Source: Opitutaceae bacterium (GTDB taxonomy: Bacteria; Verrucomicrobiota; Verrucomicrobiia; Opitutales; Opitutaceae). From it: a stretch of 5,841 nt of DNA. Every line of letters begins with the position of its first letter. Positions within the stretch are counted from its first letter, which is position 1. A program made the translations under genes and the position numbers. The stretch is taken from contig JAESUN010000105.1 of assembly GCA_016763045.1 (NCBI GenBank), forward strand, positions 1 through 5,841. The letters run 5' to 3'. Shown one piece after another: positions 1 to 5,841 of this stretch. The notes beneath the pieces were generated by a model. It did no database searches. It was not told the origin of the DNA and saw nothing but the letters and a program-made list of their open reading frames with translations.

Positions 1-2
1 AT

Positions 3-920
3 GAAAAAGCCTCGGTTCTTAAAACCCTCTATGGTCCAAGAATTTATAGCGAATCCTTCACCACCGCTCTTCCATCTATTCTGACCAAAGGACAGTGGCG
101 CCTACACCTTAACCCAAAACTCGGAGATTTCTTTGGCAAAGACTACATCCGTCTGCGCGCCGGTGTTAGCTACAGCTTTAGTGATTATTTCGAAGCAAAT
201 ATAGAAGGAGGCACTTATTTCTCAAATCCCTTTCAAGGTGAAAGCCGAACAGGTCTCAGTAACATCAAGCTAGGAGCAAAGTACAGCTGGTGGGATGTCA
301 AGGAATCGGGCTACAATCTCTCTGTCGCTTACTCCGCTGACTTTCCCCTGAATGATCCCCCCCTCGAGCTGACCGATGGATACGCTCGATTTGAACCATC
401 CTTTTCTGTGAGTCGTGAAATCAACGAAAATCCAGCGACAATGCTCTACTTAAATGTTGCTTACAGATTTATCAACGACTCCCCCTTTAACACAAACCCC
501 GTAATTCCTATCCCTCGAAACAGGTTCATCCTTCGGCCAGGAATCATTTATTATCCAGGAGGCAAATTTCGCTACGGAGCTGAACTCGAGTACCGAACAA
601 CCGCTTTGGGTTCTATCCGAGCCAATCCGGAATTCTACACCGATTACCTCGGTACTCCCGAATACACCCTGGCCTTCGAAAGCATCCACGAAATCATTTT
701 CTCTCCGAGCATCACATGGTTTCCGACAGAAGAAATTCGCAAAGGATTCTTCATCCCAGGAAATTGGGATTTAACGCTTAATCTAGACATCCCCATCATC
801 ACCGAGACCCACGAGAACCTAGGAGTTGCCCTACGTTTCCGCTGGTACTATGACTACCAAAAGCAGATAAACACCCAACTGAAACGTCTTCGTATCTGGA
901 GCCGTGACGAAGAACTCTAA
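3..920 (+). CDS. β-barrel (probable outer-membrane) protein, 5' truncated
   Basis: The reading frame is open from the window edge (codons starting at base 3) to the TAA at 918-920, giving 305 residues; the true start and any signal peptide lie upstream. The fragment alternates short polar turns with amphipathic segments rich in Tyr, Phe and Trp, as in outer-membrane β-barrels. Candidate strands, counting the first visible codon as residue 1, are about 47-59, 62-73, 84-97, 103-112, 127-137, 145-156, 174-184, 188-198, 229-240, 254-266 and 272-284. After the last strand (aromatic WYYDY near 281-285) comes a charged tail of about 20 residues, so it does not end in the usual terminal Phe/Trp. A GTG at 408 lies in the middle of this pattern and is an internal codon, not the start. 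The cytochrome gene follows after 67 bp with no terminator. I do not recognise a specific family; a porin-like or transporter-like barrel is the best description. The frame is certain, the barrel likely, the substrate unknown. Confidence 0.75.
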   Translation, partial: EKASVLKTLYGPRIYSESFTTALPSILTKGQWRLHLNPKLGDFFGKDYIRLRAGVSYSFSDYFEANIEGGTYFSNPFQGESRTGLSNIKLGAKYSWWDVKESGYNLSVAYSADFPLNDPPLELTDGYARFEPSFSVSREINENPATMLYLNVAYRFINDSPFNTNPVIPIPRNRFILRPGIIYYPGGKFRYGAELEYRTTALGSIRANPEFYTDYLGTPEYTLAFESIHEIIFSPSITWFPTEEIRKGFFIPGNWDLTLNLDIPIITETHENLGVALRFRWYYDYQKQINTQLKRLRIWSRDEEL

Positions 921-987
921 GCTTTCCCAAAGAACGTCTTGAGTGTCCTCGTGAAATACTGCTCCTTCATCTTCTAGCATATCCTTA

Positions 988-3258
988 ATGCCGTCCCTTT
1001 TTTTGTCTCTTCTTATTCTCCTGATGGTTCTCTGCCCGCTTCCCGACCTGGAAGCAAAAGCGACAACGGATGACTACGCCGGTGCATCCGCATGCCTGAG
1101 CTGTCATAAAACTGAATATAAGCAGTGGCAGAGCTCTGATCACCACAAAGCAATGCAACTCGCAACTGCCGACTCCGTGCTTGGCGATTTTTCAGGAAAA
1201 ACAGTTCATTTCCATGCGATCGAAAGTAGGCTCTATCGGAAAGAAAATCGTTTCTTGATAGACACGCTCGATCAAAGCGGAACCACCAAAACATTCGAAA
1301 TAAAATATACCTTTGGGTTTTATCCCTTACAGCAATATCTCATCGAGCTAGATGATGGTTTTATTCAAGCCTTAAACATTGCGTGGGACTGCCGCCCGAT
1401 AGAACAAGGAGGTCAACGCTGGTTTCATCTACAACCAGATGAAAAAATAACACCCGAGCACCCTTTTTTTTGGGATCGCCACTTTCAGAATTGGAACAGT
1501 CGCTGTGCGGATTGTCACTCAACCAATCTCTCCCAAAACTACGACGCTGATTTACATCGGTTTGAGACCACCTGGTCGGAAATCAATGTCTCTTGCGCAG
1601 CCTGCCATGGCTCCGGTTCAGAGCATATTGCGCTGGCAAATTCAAAAAAACTTTCCCCTGAAAACACAGGATTTTCGCATTCGCCCAAACAACCTCTCCA
1701 GTGGATCTTTAAGCCGGGAGATCCCATTGCGCATCCTCAAGGTAAAAAAAATGCAGATGAGATAAACATGTGCGGCAGCTGTCATGCCCTCCGTACTCAA
1801 TTGACAGAGGCCTCTGCCGGACAAATTTTTCATGACTCCAATCGCATCCAATTACTCGAGGACGGGCTTTACTTCCCCGATGGGCAAATAAGAGAAGAAG
1901 TTTTTGTTCTCGGTTCATTTTTGCAGAGCAAAATGTTTGAAAAAGGGGTTACTTGCAGTGACTGCCATAATCCTCATAGCGGTAAGTTACGAATACCCGG
2001 AAATGGCCTGTGTCTGCAATGCCACGATTCACAAACCTTCGATACTCCGAAGCACCACCATCATACAATCAATACCCCAGGCGCAGCATGCGTCAGCTGT
2101 CACATGCCCACTCGTACGTATATGCAAGTAGACGACCGTCGTGATCACAGCTTCACTATTCCCAGACCCGGCCTTTCCCAAGAACTCGGTGTCCCAAATG
2201 CCTGTATGCAATGTCATGTGGGTGAAACCGTCGAAGGAGAACAAAAAGATCACTCTTGGGCCAGCCAAGAGCTCCTAAAATGGGGCGTAGAGCCTAACAA
2301 CGACCATTGGGCTTTTTTGAATCAACGCGCCCTGATAGGAGATGTTTTAGTAACGCGGGCTTTAACAAATGAAATCACGCAAAGCCCTATCTCCAATCTG
2401 GTAAGAGCAAGTTTGTTGCAACAACTTGCAGGGATGCCTTCACGAGTGAGCGCAGAAACCGCAAAAAAAAGCCTGCGAGACGAAAGCCCTATGGTCAGAC
2501 GTGCAGCCGTTACGGCCCTGCAAGCCATGCCTCCCTCCCTTCGTTGGCAATTATTATCACCACATCTGAAAGATCCCAGTCGTTCGGTGCGCTTTGAAAT
2601 CGCTGCGAACTTGGCTGATATTCTGAACCAATTACCTCCCGCAGAACAACCCGATTTGGCTGCTCTCATAGAGGAATACCGGGCTTCTCTTCACATTTCA
2701 GCTTCCTCTCCTGTTACCCAATCAGCCATCGCCACCCTCGAGATGCAGCTGGGAAATCTTGATGCCGCTGAAAAAGCCTATCTTCAAGCACTCCGCATCG
2801 AACCCAATTATGTGCCTGCCTTAATCAATCTAGCCGACCATTACCGGGGAACCAATCGAGAAAAAAAGGTAGAACACCTTCTCAAACAAGCGTTGCAGAT
2901 AGCCCCGGACAGTGGCGGGGCACATCATAGTTACGGTTTATTCCTGATCCGTAAGCAAAACTACGACAAGGCCCTACCCCACTTGATGGCCGCCGTAAAG
3001 CAGACGGATGCTCAATCCCGTTATGCCTATGTCTATGCCCTTGCTCTGGATAGGCAAGGGCAGACCGAAAAAGCGATAGAAACACTTAAAGCAGCCGCAA
3101 CCCGCTGGCCCAATCAATACGACCTCTTGATGATTCTGGTTAACTACCTCGACAAGACAGGCGATACAAAATCCGCGCTTACCTACCTCTCTGCTCTTTC
3201 CAAAATCGCTCCAGCCTCGCCCGAGGTAAAACGCTTAATCCAGAAACACCAACAGTAG
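988..3258 (+). CDS. Exported octaheme c-type cytochrome with HEAT-like and TPR repeats
   Basis: The 756-residue protein carries eight CXXCH heme-binding motifs, at residues 36-40, 173-177, 203-207, 262-266, 323-327, 342-346, 368-372 and 406-410. An N-terminal hydrophobic segment (about 4-17), with likely cleavage after AKA at 23-25, sends it to the periplasm or cell surface, where c-type hemes are attached. The heme region (about 30-415) resembles the cytochrome c-552/4-type multiheme proteins common in environmental bacteria. It includes FYPLQQYL (111-118), a KHHHH run (355-359) and DRRDHSF (383-389) before the last heme. Residues about 470-545 look like HEAT-type helices (DESPMVRRAAVTAL at 498-511). 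Residues about 580-745 form four or five TPR-like helix pairs, a protein-binding scaffold. An in-frame TGA at 952-954 with no other start before 988 fixes the N-terminus; no Shine-Dalgarno motif is visible. The n-region of the signal lacks Lys/Arg, which is unusual. The expected role is electron transfer or a multiheme redox reaction; donor, acceptor and substrate cannot be read from the sequence. Confidence 0.93.
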   Translation: MPSLFLSLLILLMVLCPLPDLEAKATTDDYAGASACLSCHKTEYKQWQSSDHHKAMQLATADSVLGDFSGKTVHFHAIESRLYRKENRFLIDTLDQSGTTKTFEIKYTFGFYPLQQYLIELDDGFIQALNIAWDCRPIEQGGQRWFHLQPDEKITPEHPFFWDRHFQNWNSRCADCHSTNLSQNYDADLHRFETTWSEINVSCAACHGSGSEHIALANSKKLSPENTGFSHSPKQPLQWIFKPGDPIAHPQGKKNADEINMCGSCHALRTQLTEASAGQIFHDSNRIQLLEDGLYFPDGQIREEVFVLGSFLQSKMFEKGVTCSDCHNPHSGKLRIPGNGLCLQCHDSQTFDTPKHHHHTINTPGAACVSCHMPTRTYMQVDDRRDHSFTIPRPGLSQELGVPNACMQCHVGETVEGEQKDHSWASQELLKWGVEPNNDHWAFLNQRALIGDVLVTRALTNEITQSPISNLVRASLLQQLAGMPSRVSAETAKKSLRDESPMVRRAAVTALQAMPPSLRWQLLSPHLKDPSRSVRFEIAANLADILNQLPPAEQPDLAALIEEYRASLHISASSPVTQSAIATLEMQLGNLDAAEKAYLQALRIEPNYVPALINLADHYRGTNREKKVEHLLKQALQIAPDSGGAHHSYGLFLIRKQNYDKALPHLMAAVKQTDAQSRYAYVYALALDRQGQTEKAIETLKAAATRWPNQYDLLMILVNYLDKTGDTKSALTYLSALSKIAPASPEVKRLIQKHQQ

Positions 3259-3359
3259 CTGGAGTTTCTAGCAGCACTAAGTGATCCCATTGGGACGAAG
3301 AATATCGTGCCAAGCCCCAATCGACGGTCTTTATGATGACATAACTAGAGCCTTTACAA

Positions 3360-3417
3360 GATCGCTCGATGCCTATAGCGTTTTCCCTCACGTATTATTT
3401 ATAGCTATAGTGCGATC
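3360..3417. repeat. Bulged inverted repeat (possible hairpin or operator)
   Basis: GATCGC (3360-3365) pairs with GCGATC (3412-3417). Nested inside, CTATAGC (3373-3379) pairs with GCTATAG (3404-3410). Together they give 13 base pairs with a 7-nt bulge on the left, 1 nt on the right and a 24-nt loop. The right inner arm is also part of a perfect 10-bp palindrome, TATAGCTATA (3400-3409). The structure ends 127 bp before the sulfatase start and has no T-tract, so it is not an intrinsic terminator. It could be a leader-RNA fold or a regulator site; a chance occurrence is possible, as arms this short arise readily. Confidence 0.4.
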
Positions 3418-3461
3418 CTACAGGGGAGGTATCAGCACTAAAAGCCTTGTTATTTAAGGAT

Positions 3462-3494
3462 ATCCATACCCCGATCCATACCCCGATCCATACC
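3462..3494. repeat. 12-bp tandem repeat, about 2.75 units
   Basis: The unit ATCCATACCCCG occurs twice in perfect tandem (3462-3473, 3474-3485), followed by a 9-base partial copy, ATCCATACC (3486-3494). It ends 50 bp before the sulfatase start codon, on the promoter or leader side. It could be an array of regulator sites or a slippage-prone microsatellite-like tract whose copy number alters spacing upstream of the gene. The repeat itself is plain in the sequence; any function is inferred. Confidence 0.9.
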
Positions 3495-3544
3495 AATTTC
3501 CCAACTCCCCATTCATTAGAATACCATACAACATATACCACCAT

Positions 3545-5116
3545 ATGAATAAAAGAAACTGTACTCCCCTCAAAAAGCGGCGCCTTTCGGCCCTTTTTGC
3601 TGGGCTCGCAATTGCCTGCTCATTTGTAGCAGCAGTGCCAGGCACCGCTAAGGCGGAAAAGCCTAATATCCTCATTATTTGGGGAGACGATATTGGATGG
3701 TTCAATATCAGTGCTTATAACCGGGGAATGATGGGGTATCGCACTCCAAATATCGACAGAATTGCCAATGCAGGCATGCTCTTCACCGACGCCTACGGTC
3801 AAAATAGTTGTACTGCTGGACGTGCCGCCTTTATCACCGGTCAAAGTCCCTTTCGCACCGGCCTTTTAAAAGTCGGCTTGCCCGGAGCAAAAGAAGGCTT
3901 ATCCGAACTCGACCCTACTATTGCAGAACTCTTAAAACCGCATGGTTACGTAACAGGACAATTTGGAAAAAACCATTTGGGAGATCTGGATGAACATCTA
4001 CCTTCAAACCATGGATTCGATGAATTTCTGGGTAATCTTTATCACTTGAATGCCGAAGAAGAACCGGAAAACGAAGATTACTTCAAAGATCCGGATATGA
4101 AGAAAAAATTTGGGCCACGAGGTGTGATTCATAGTTTTGCTGATGGGAAAATAGAAGACACCGGACCACTTACGAAAAAGAGAATGGAAACAATCGACGA
4201 AGAAGTCACTTCGGCGGCCTTAAAGTTCATCGACAAAGCAGTTGCTGATAAGAAGCCGTTCTTCGTTTGGTACAATACCACCCGCATGCATATTTGGACT
4301 CACCTCAAACCCGAATCTGAGGGTGTAACAGGTCAAGGCATCTATGCGGATGGCATGGCGGAACATGATGGCATGGTGGGTGAGTTGCTGGATAAACTGG
4401 ACGAACTAGGCATCGCCGATAACACCCTCGTGATGTATTCCACGGATAATGGAGCCGAATTGATGAGTTGGCCTGATGGTGGAATGATTCCTTTTCGAGG
4501 GGAGAAAAACACGACCTATGAAGGTGGATTCAGAGTACCTATGCTGGTCAAGTGGCCAGGTAAAATCAAACCCGGCCAAGTCTCAAATGAAATCATTTCC
4601 ATGGAAGATTGGTTACCAACATTCTTGGCGGTTGCAGGTGATGATGACATCAAGGGAAAGCTATTAAAAGGGCACCGTGCCGGAAATAAAACGTTTAAGG
4701 TTCATCTCGATGGATACAACATGTTGCCTTACTTCAAAGGAGAAGTGGAAGAAAGTCCCCGAAAGGAAATGTTTTACTTCACCGACGATGGTTCTTTGTC
4801 AGCCCTACGCTACGGCGACTGGAAACTTATGTTTTCAGAACAAAGAGCACACGGGTTTGCAGTTTGGGAAGAACCGCTAGTGACACTAAGACTTCCAAGA
4901 TTATTCAATCTGCGGCGCGATCCATTTGAGCGTGCTGAACATGAATCCATGGGTTATCGTAAATGGCAAATTGATAGGGTTTTTATGTTAGTACCCGCCC
5001 AGGCATTTGTTGGGCAATTCTTATCTACCTTCCAGGAGTTTCCTCCAAGGCAAAAAGTAGGGACATTTGGGTTGGATCGTGTGCTTGAATCACTACAAGT
5101 ACCGGCGAGTAACTAA
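3545..5116 (+). CDS. Exported formylglycine-dependent sulfatase (arylsulfatase family)
   Basis: This 523-residue protein is a sulfatase of the alkaline-phosphatase superfamily, which hydrolyses sulfate esters, and its length is normal for the family. The signature CTAGRA starts at Cys89, the residue oxidised to formylglycine by a maturase. The rest of the expected active site is present: Asp48 and Asp49 (GDD, metal), Arg93, Lys142 and His144 (GKNHLG), His249 (RMH), Asp301 and Asn302 (TDNG, metal) and Lys321 (EKNTTYEGGFRVP). A basic n-region, a hydrophobic stretch (about 15-31) and cleavage near AKA at 35-37 indicate Sec export to the periplasm or beyond. A Cys at 25 gives only a poor lipobox, so a lipoprotein is unlikely. 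The ATG at 3545 is chosen because it yields the complete signal peptide; no Shine-Dalgarno motif precedes it. An intrinsic terminator follows 31 bp after the stop. No maturase, second sulfatase or glycoside hydrolase gene is in the window, so the substrate (sulfated polysaccharide fragment, aryl sulfate or other) cannot be assigned. Confidence 0.95.
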   Translation: MNKRNCTPLKKRRLSALFAGLAIACSFVAAVPGTAKAEKPNILIIWGDDIGWFNISAYNRGMMGYRTPNIDRIANAGMLFTDAYGQNSCTAGRAAFITGQSPFRTGLLKVGLPGAKEGLSELDPTIAELLKPHGYVTGQFGKNHLGDLDEHLPSNHGFDEFLGNLYHLNAEEEPENEDYFKDPDMKKKFGPRGVIHSFADGKIEDTGPLTKKRMETIDEEVTSAALKFIDKAVADKKPFFVWYNTTRMHIWTHLKPESEGVTGQGIYADGMAEHDGMVGELLDKLDELGIADNTLVMYSTDNGAELMSWPDGGMIPFRGEKNTTYEGGFRVPMLVKWPGKIKPGQVSNEIISMEDWLPTFLAVAGDDDIKGKLLKGHRAGNKTFKVHLDGYNMLPYFKGEVEESPRKEMFYFTDDGSLSALRYGDWKLMFSEQRAHGFAVWEEPLVTLRLPRLFNLRRDPFERAEHESMGYRKWQIDRVFMLVPAQAFVGQFLSTFQEFPPRQKVGTFGLDRVLESLQVPASN

Positions 5117-5147
5117 TTGATCTAAAAATTAATTAATCTAAACTTTT

Positions 5148-5181
5148 AACAGGCGGGGCTTCAACGCCTCGCCTGTTTTTA
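5148..5181 (+). terminator. Intrinsic terminator after the sulfatase gene
   Basis: A 12-bp stem pairs 5148-5159 with 5166-5177, with one G·T pair (5157 with 5168/5169 region) and GC-rich throughout its centre. It closes a 6-nt loop (TTCAAC, 5160-5165) and runs into a T-tract at 5176-5180. This is a textbook Rho-independent terminator for + strand transcription, 31 bp after the sulfatase stop. Its T-tract ends about 11 bp before the moxR ATG, so it also lies directly against the next gene. The opposite strand has no comparable T-run beside the stem, so it looks one-directional. Confidence 0.93.
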
Positions 5182-5191
5182 TATCTATATC

Positions 5192-5841
5192 ATGACTACT
5201 CTGGAATCTGTCTTGGAAATCAAGCGACGCGTCTCCCAATCTATCATAGGACAAGAGCACGTCGTAGACTGTCTATTACTGGGGCTGCTCTGTAATGGGA
5301 ACCTCTTACTCGAAGGTCTTCCCGGAACCGCAAAAACTCGATCCATTAGCTCACTCGCTAAAGTATTAGCTGCAGACTTGGGCCGTATTCAATTCACCCC
5401 CGACCTCCTGCCATCCGACGTAACAGGAACGGAAGTTTATCACGAAGTGTCTGGAAAACAGTTACTCGAATTTCAAAAAGGCCCCATCTTCGCAAACCTT
5501 GTTCTCGCTGACGAAATCAATCGAGCGCCTGCAAAAGTTCAGGCAGCCCTTCTCGAGGCTATGGAAGAACGTCAAGTAACCGTCGCCGGAACAACCCACA
5601 AATTACCCCCACTTTTTATGGTGATGGCCACTCAAAACCCTATCGAACAAGAAGGAACTTATCCTCTTCCCGAAGCACAGATGGATCGCTTCCTCATGAA
5701 GATTCGTGTGGATTACCCAGATAAGGAATCCGAGCTAAAAATAATGAAACTTGTCCGAGGAGAAGAACAGCTGGCTGGATCTAATAACAACACTCCTATC
5801 TCGCAGGAAACGATTTTTGAAGCCCGTAAAGCCATTCACAA
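5192..5841 (+). CDS. MoxR-family AAA+ ATPase, 3' truncated
   Basis: The frame opens at ATG 5192 and runs to the window edge without a stop, giving 216 visible residues of a family usually about 310-350 long. MoxR proteins are cytoplasmic AAA+ ATPases acting as chaperone-like remodelling factors, often for VWA-domain partners. Visible motifs are IIGQEHVV (18-25), Walker A GLPGTAKT (42-49, with the Ala before Lys that MoxR proteins commonly show), Walker B LVLADEINRAP (103-113, Asp107 and Glu108), sensor 1 ATQNP (146-150, Asn149) and EGTYPLPEAQMDRF (154-167), a strongly conserved MoxR block. No Shine-Dalgarno motif precedes the start, and the upstream terminator ends about 11 bp away, so its promoter is unclear. 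MoxR genes usually head operons with DUF58 and VWA/BatA-type membrane protein genes; those would be expected just past the window. The family call is firm, the client unknown. Confidence 0.95.
   Translation, partial: MTTLESVLEIKRRVSQSIIGQEHVVDCLLLGLLCNGNLLLEGLPGTAKTRSISSLAKVLAADLGRIQFTPDLLPSDVTGTEVYHEVSGKQLLEFQKGPIFANLVLADEINRAPAKVQAALLEAMEERQVTVAGTTHKLPPLFMVMATQNPIEQEGTYPLPEAQMDRFLMKIRVDYPDKESELKIMKLVRGEEQLAGSNNNTPISQETIFEARKAIH

Larger units (their letters stand above)
3259..3544. other. 286-bp intergenic region upstream of the sulfatase gene
   Basis: No coding sequence is supported here; the longest + strand start-to-stop frames I find are about a dozen codons. The region holds a bulged inverted repeat (3360-3417), a 12-bp tandem repeat (3462-3494) and a 9-bp direct repeat, CAGCACTAA, at 3272-3280 and 3433-3441. 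A small imperfect stem at 3258-3272 directly after the cytochrome stop has no T-tract, so no convincing terminator ends the cytochrome gene. The sulfatase promoter should lie here. One weak σ70-like candidate is TTTACA (3353-3358), a 15-bp gap, then TATAGC (3374-3379), but the spacer is short and the -10 overlaps the inverted repeat, so I do not call it as a separate feature. Confidence 0.7.

Noticed and set aside
1..84. ATG at base 1 as a gene start
   Set aside because: This frame meets a TGA at 82-84 after 27 codons, while the frame from base 3 is open for 305 codons with barrel-like composition.
408..920. A separate 170-residue gene starting at GTG 408
   Set aside because: The same frame is open back to the window edge with continuous β-strand pattern, so the GTG is an internal valine codon.
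2322..2669. 115-codon open frame on the - strand
   Set aside because: It lies wholly inside the cytochrome gene, has no recognisable domain, and its cysteine/arginine-rich composition is typical of antisense frames.
3258..3272. Terminator directly after the cytochrome gene
   Set aside because: The 6-bp stem with one G·T pair has a 3-nt loop and no following T-tract.
3462..3494. CRISPR-like or attachment-site repeat
   Set aside because: Units are 12 bp and directly abutting with no spacers, and no integrase or cas gene is nearby.
3545..3660. Tat signal or lipoprotein signal on the sulfatase
   Set aside because: KKRRLSAL lacks the full twin-arginine consensus, and Cys25 is preceded by Ala-Ile-Ala with too short a hydrophobic segment for a good lipobox; an ordinary Sec signal fits better.
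3454..3705. 83-codon - strand frame ending in Gly-Ser-Gly-Tyr repeats
   Set aside because: Its first half is antisense to the sulfatase signal-peptide region, and the repeats come from the 12-bp DNA tandem repeat.

Overview
The window reads as a stretch of Gram-negative bacterial chromosome with four genes, all on the + strand, cut at both ends. In order they are: the 3' part of a gene for a β-barrel, probably outer-membrane, protein (3-920); a complete gene for an exported eight-heme c-type cytochrome with HEAT-like and TPR repeats (988-3258); a complete gene for an exported formylglycine-type sulfatase (3545-5116); and the 5' part of a gene for a MoxR-family AAA+ ATPase (5192 to the window end).

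Organism: the outer-membrane barrel and exported proteins point to a diderm. Exported sulfatases, TPR-fused multiheme cytochromes and MoxR operons occur together in marine Verrucomicrobiota/Planctomycetota-type bacteria and in some Bacteroidota and Proteobacteria. Mid-range GC and the lack of Shine-Dalgarno motifs at the three visible starts fit this, but it is a guess; there is no marker gene in the window.

Layout: the barrel and cytochrome genes are 67 bp apart with no terminator between them, so they are probably cotranscribed. This suggests, without proving, an envelope electron-transfer or binding unit. A 286-bp intergenic region follows. It holds a bulged inverted repeat, a 12-bp tandem repeat of 2.75 units and possible weak promoter elements, and is where the sulfatase promoter should lie. 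The sulfatase gene ends 31 bp before a strong intrinsic terminator (5148-5181). The T-tract of that terminator stops only about 11 bp before the moxR start codon, an unusual spacing that raises the question of how moxR is transcribed.

The three groups (barrel plus cytochrome, sulfatase, moxR) look like separate transcription units with no obvious shared pathway. No RNA gene, insertion sequence, CRISPR array or phage feature was seen. No clearly new system is evident; the best leads are the barrel/cytochrome pair and the regulatory sequence on either side of the sulfatase gene.
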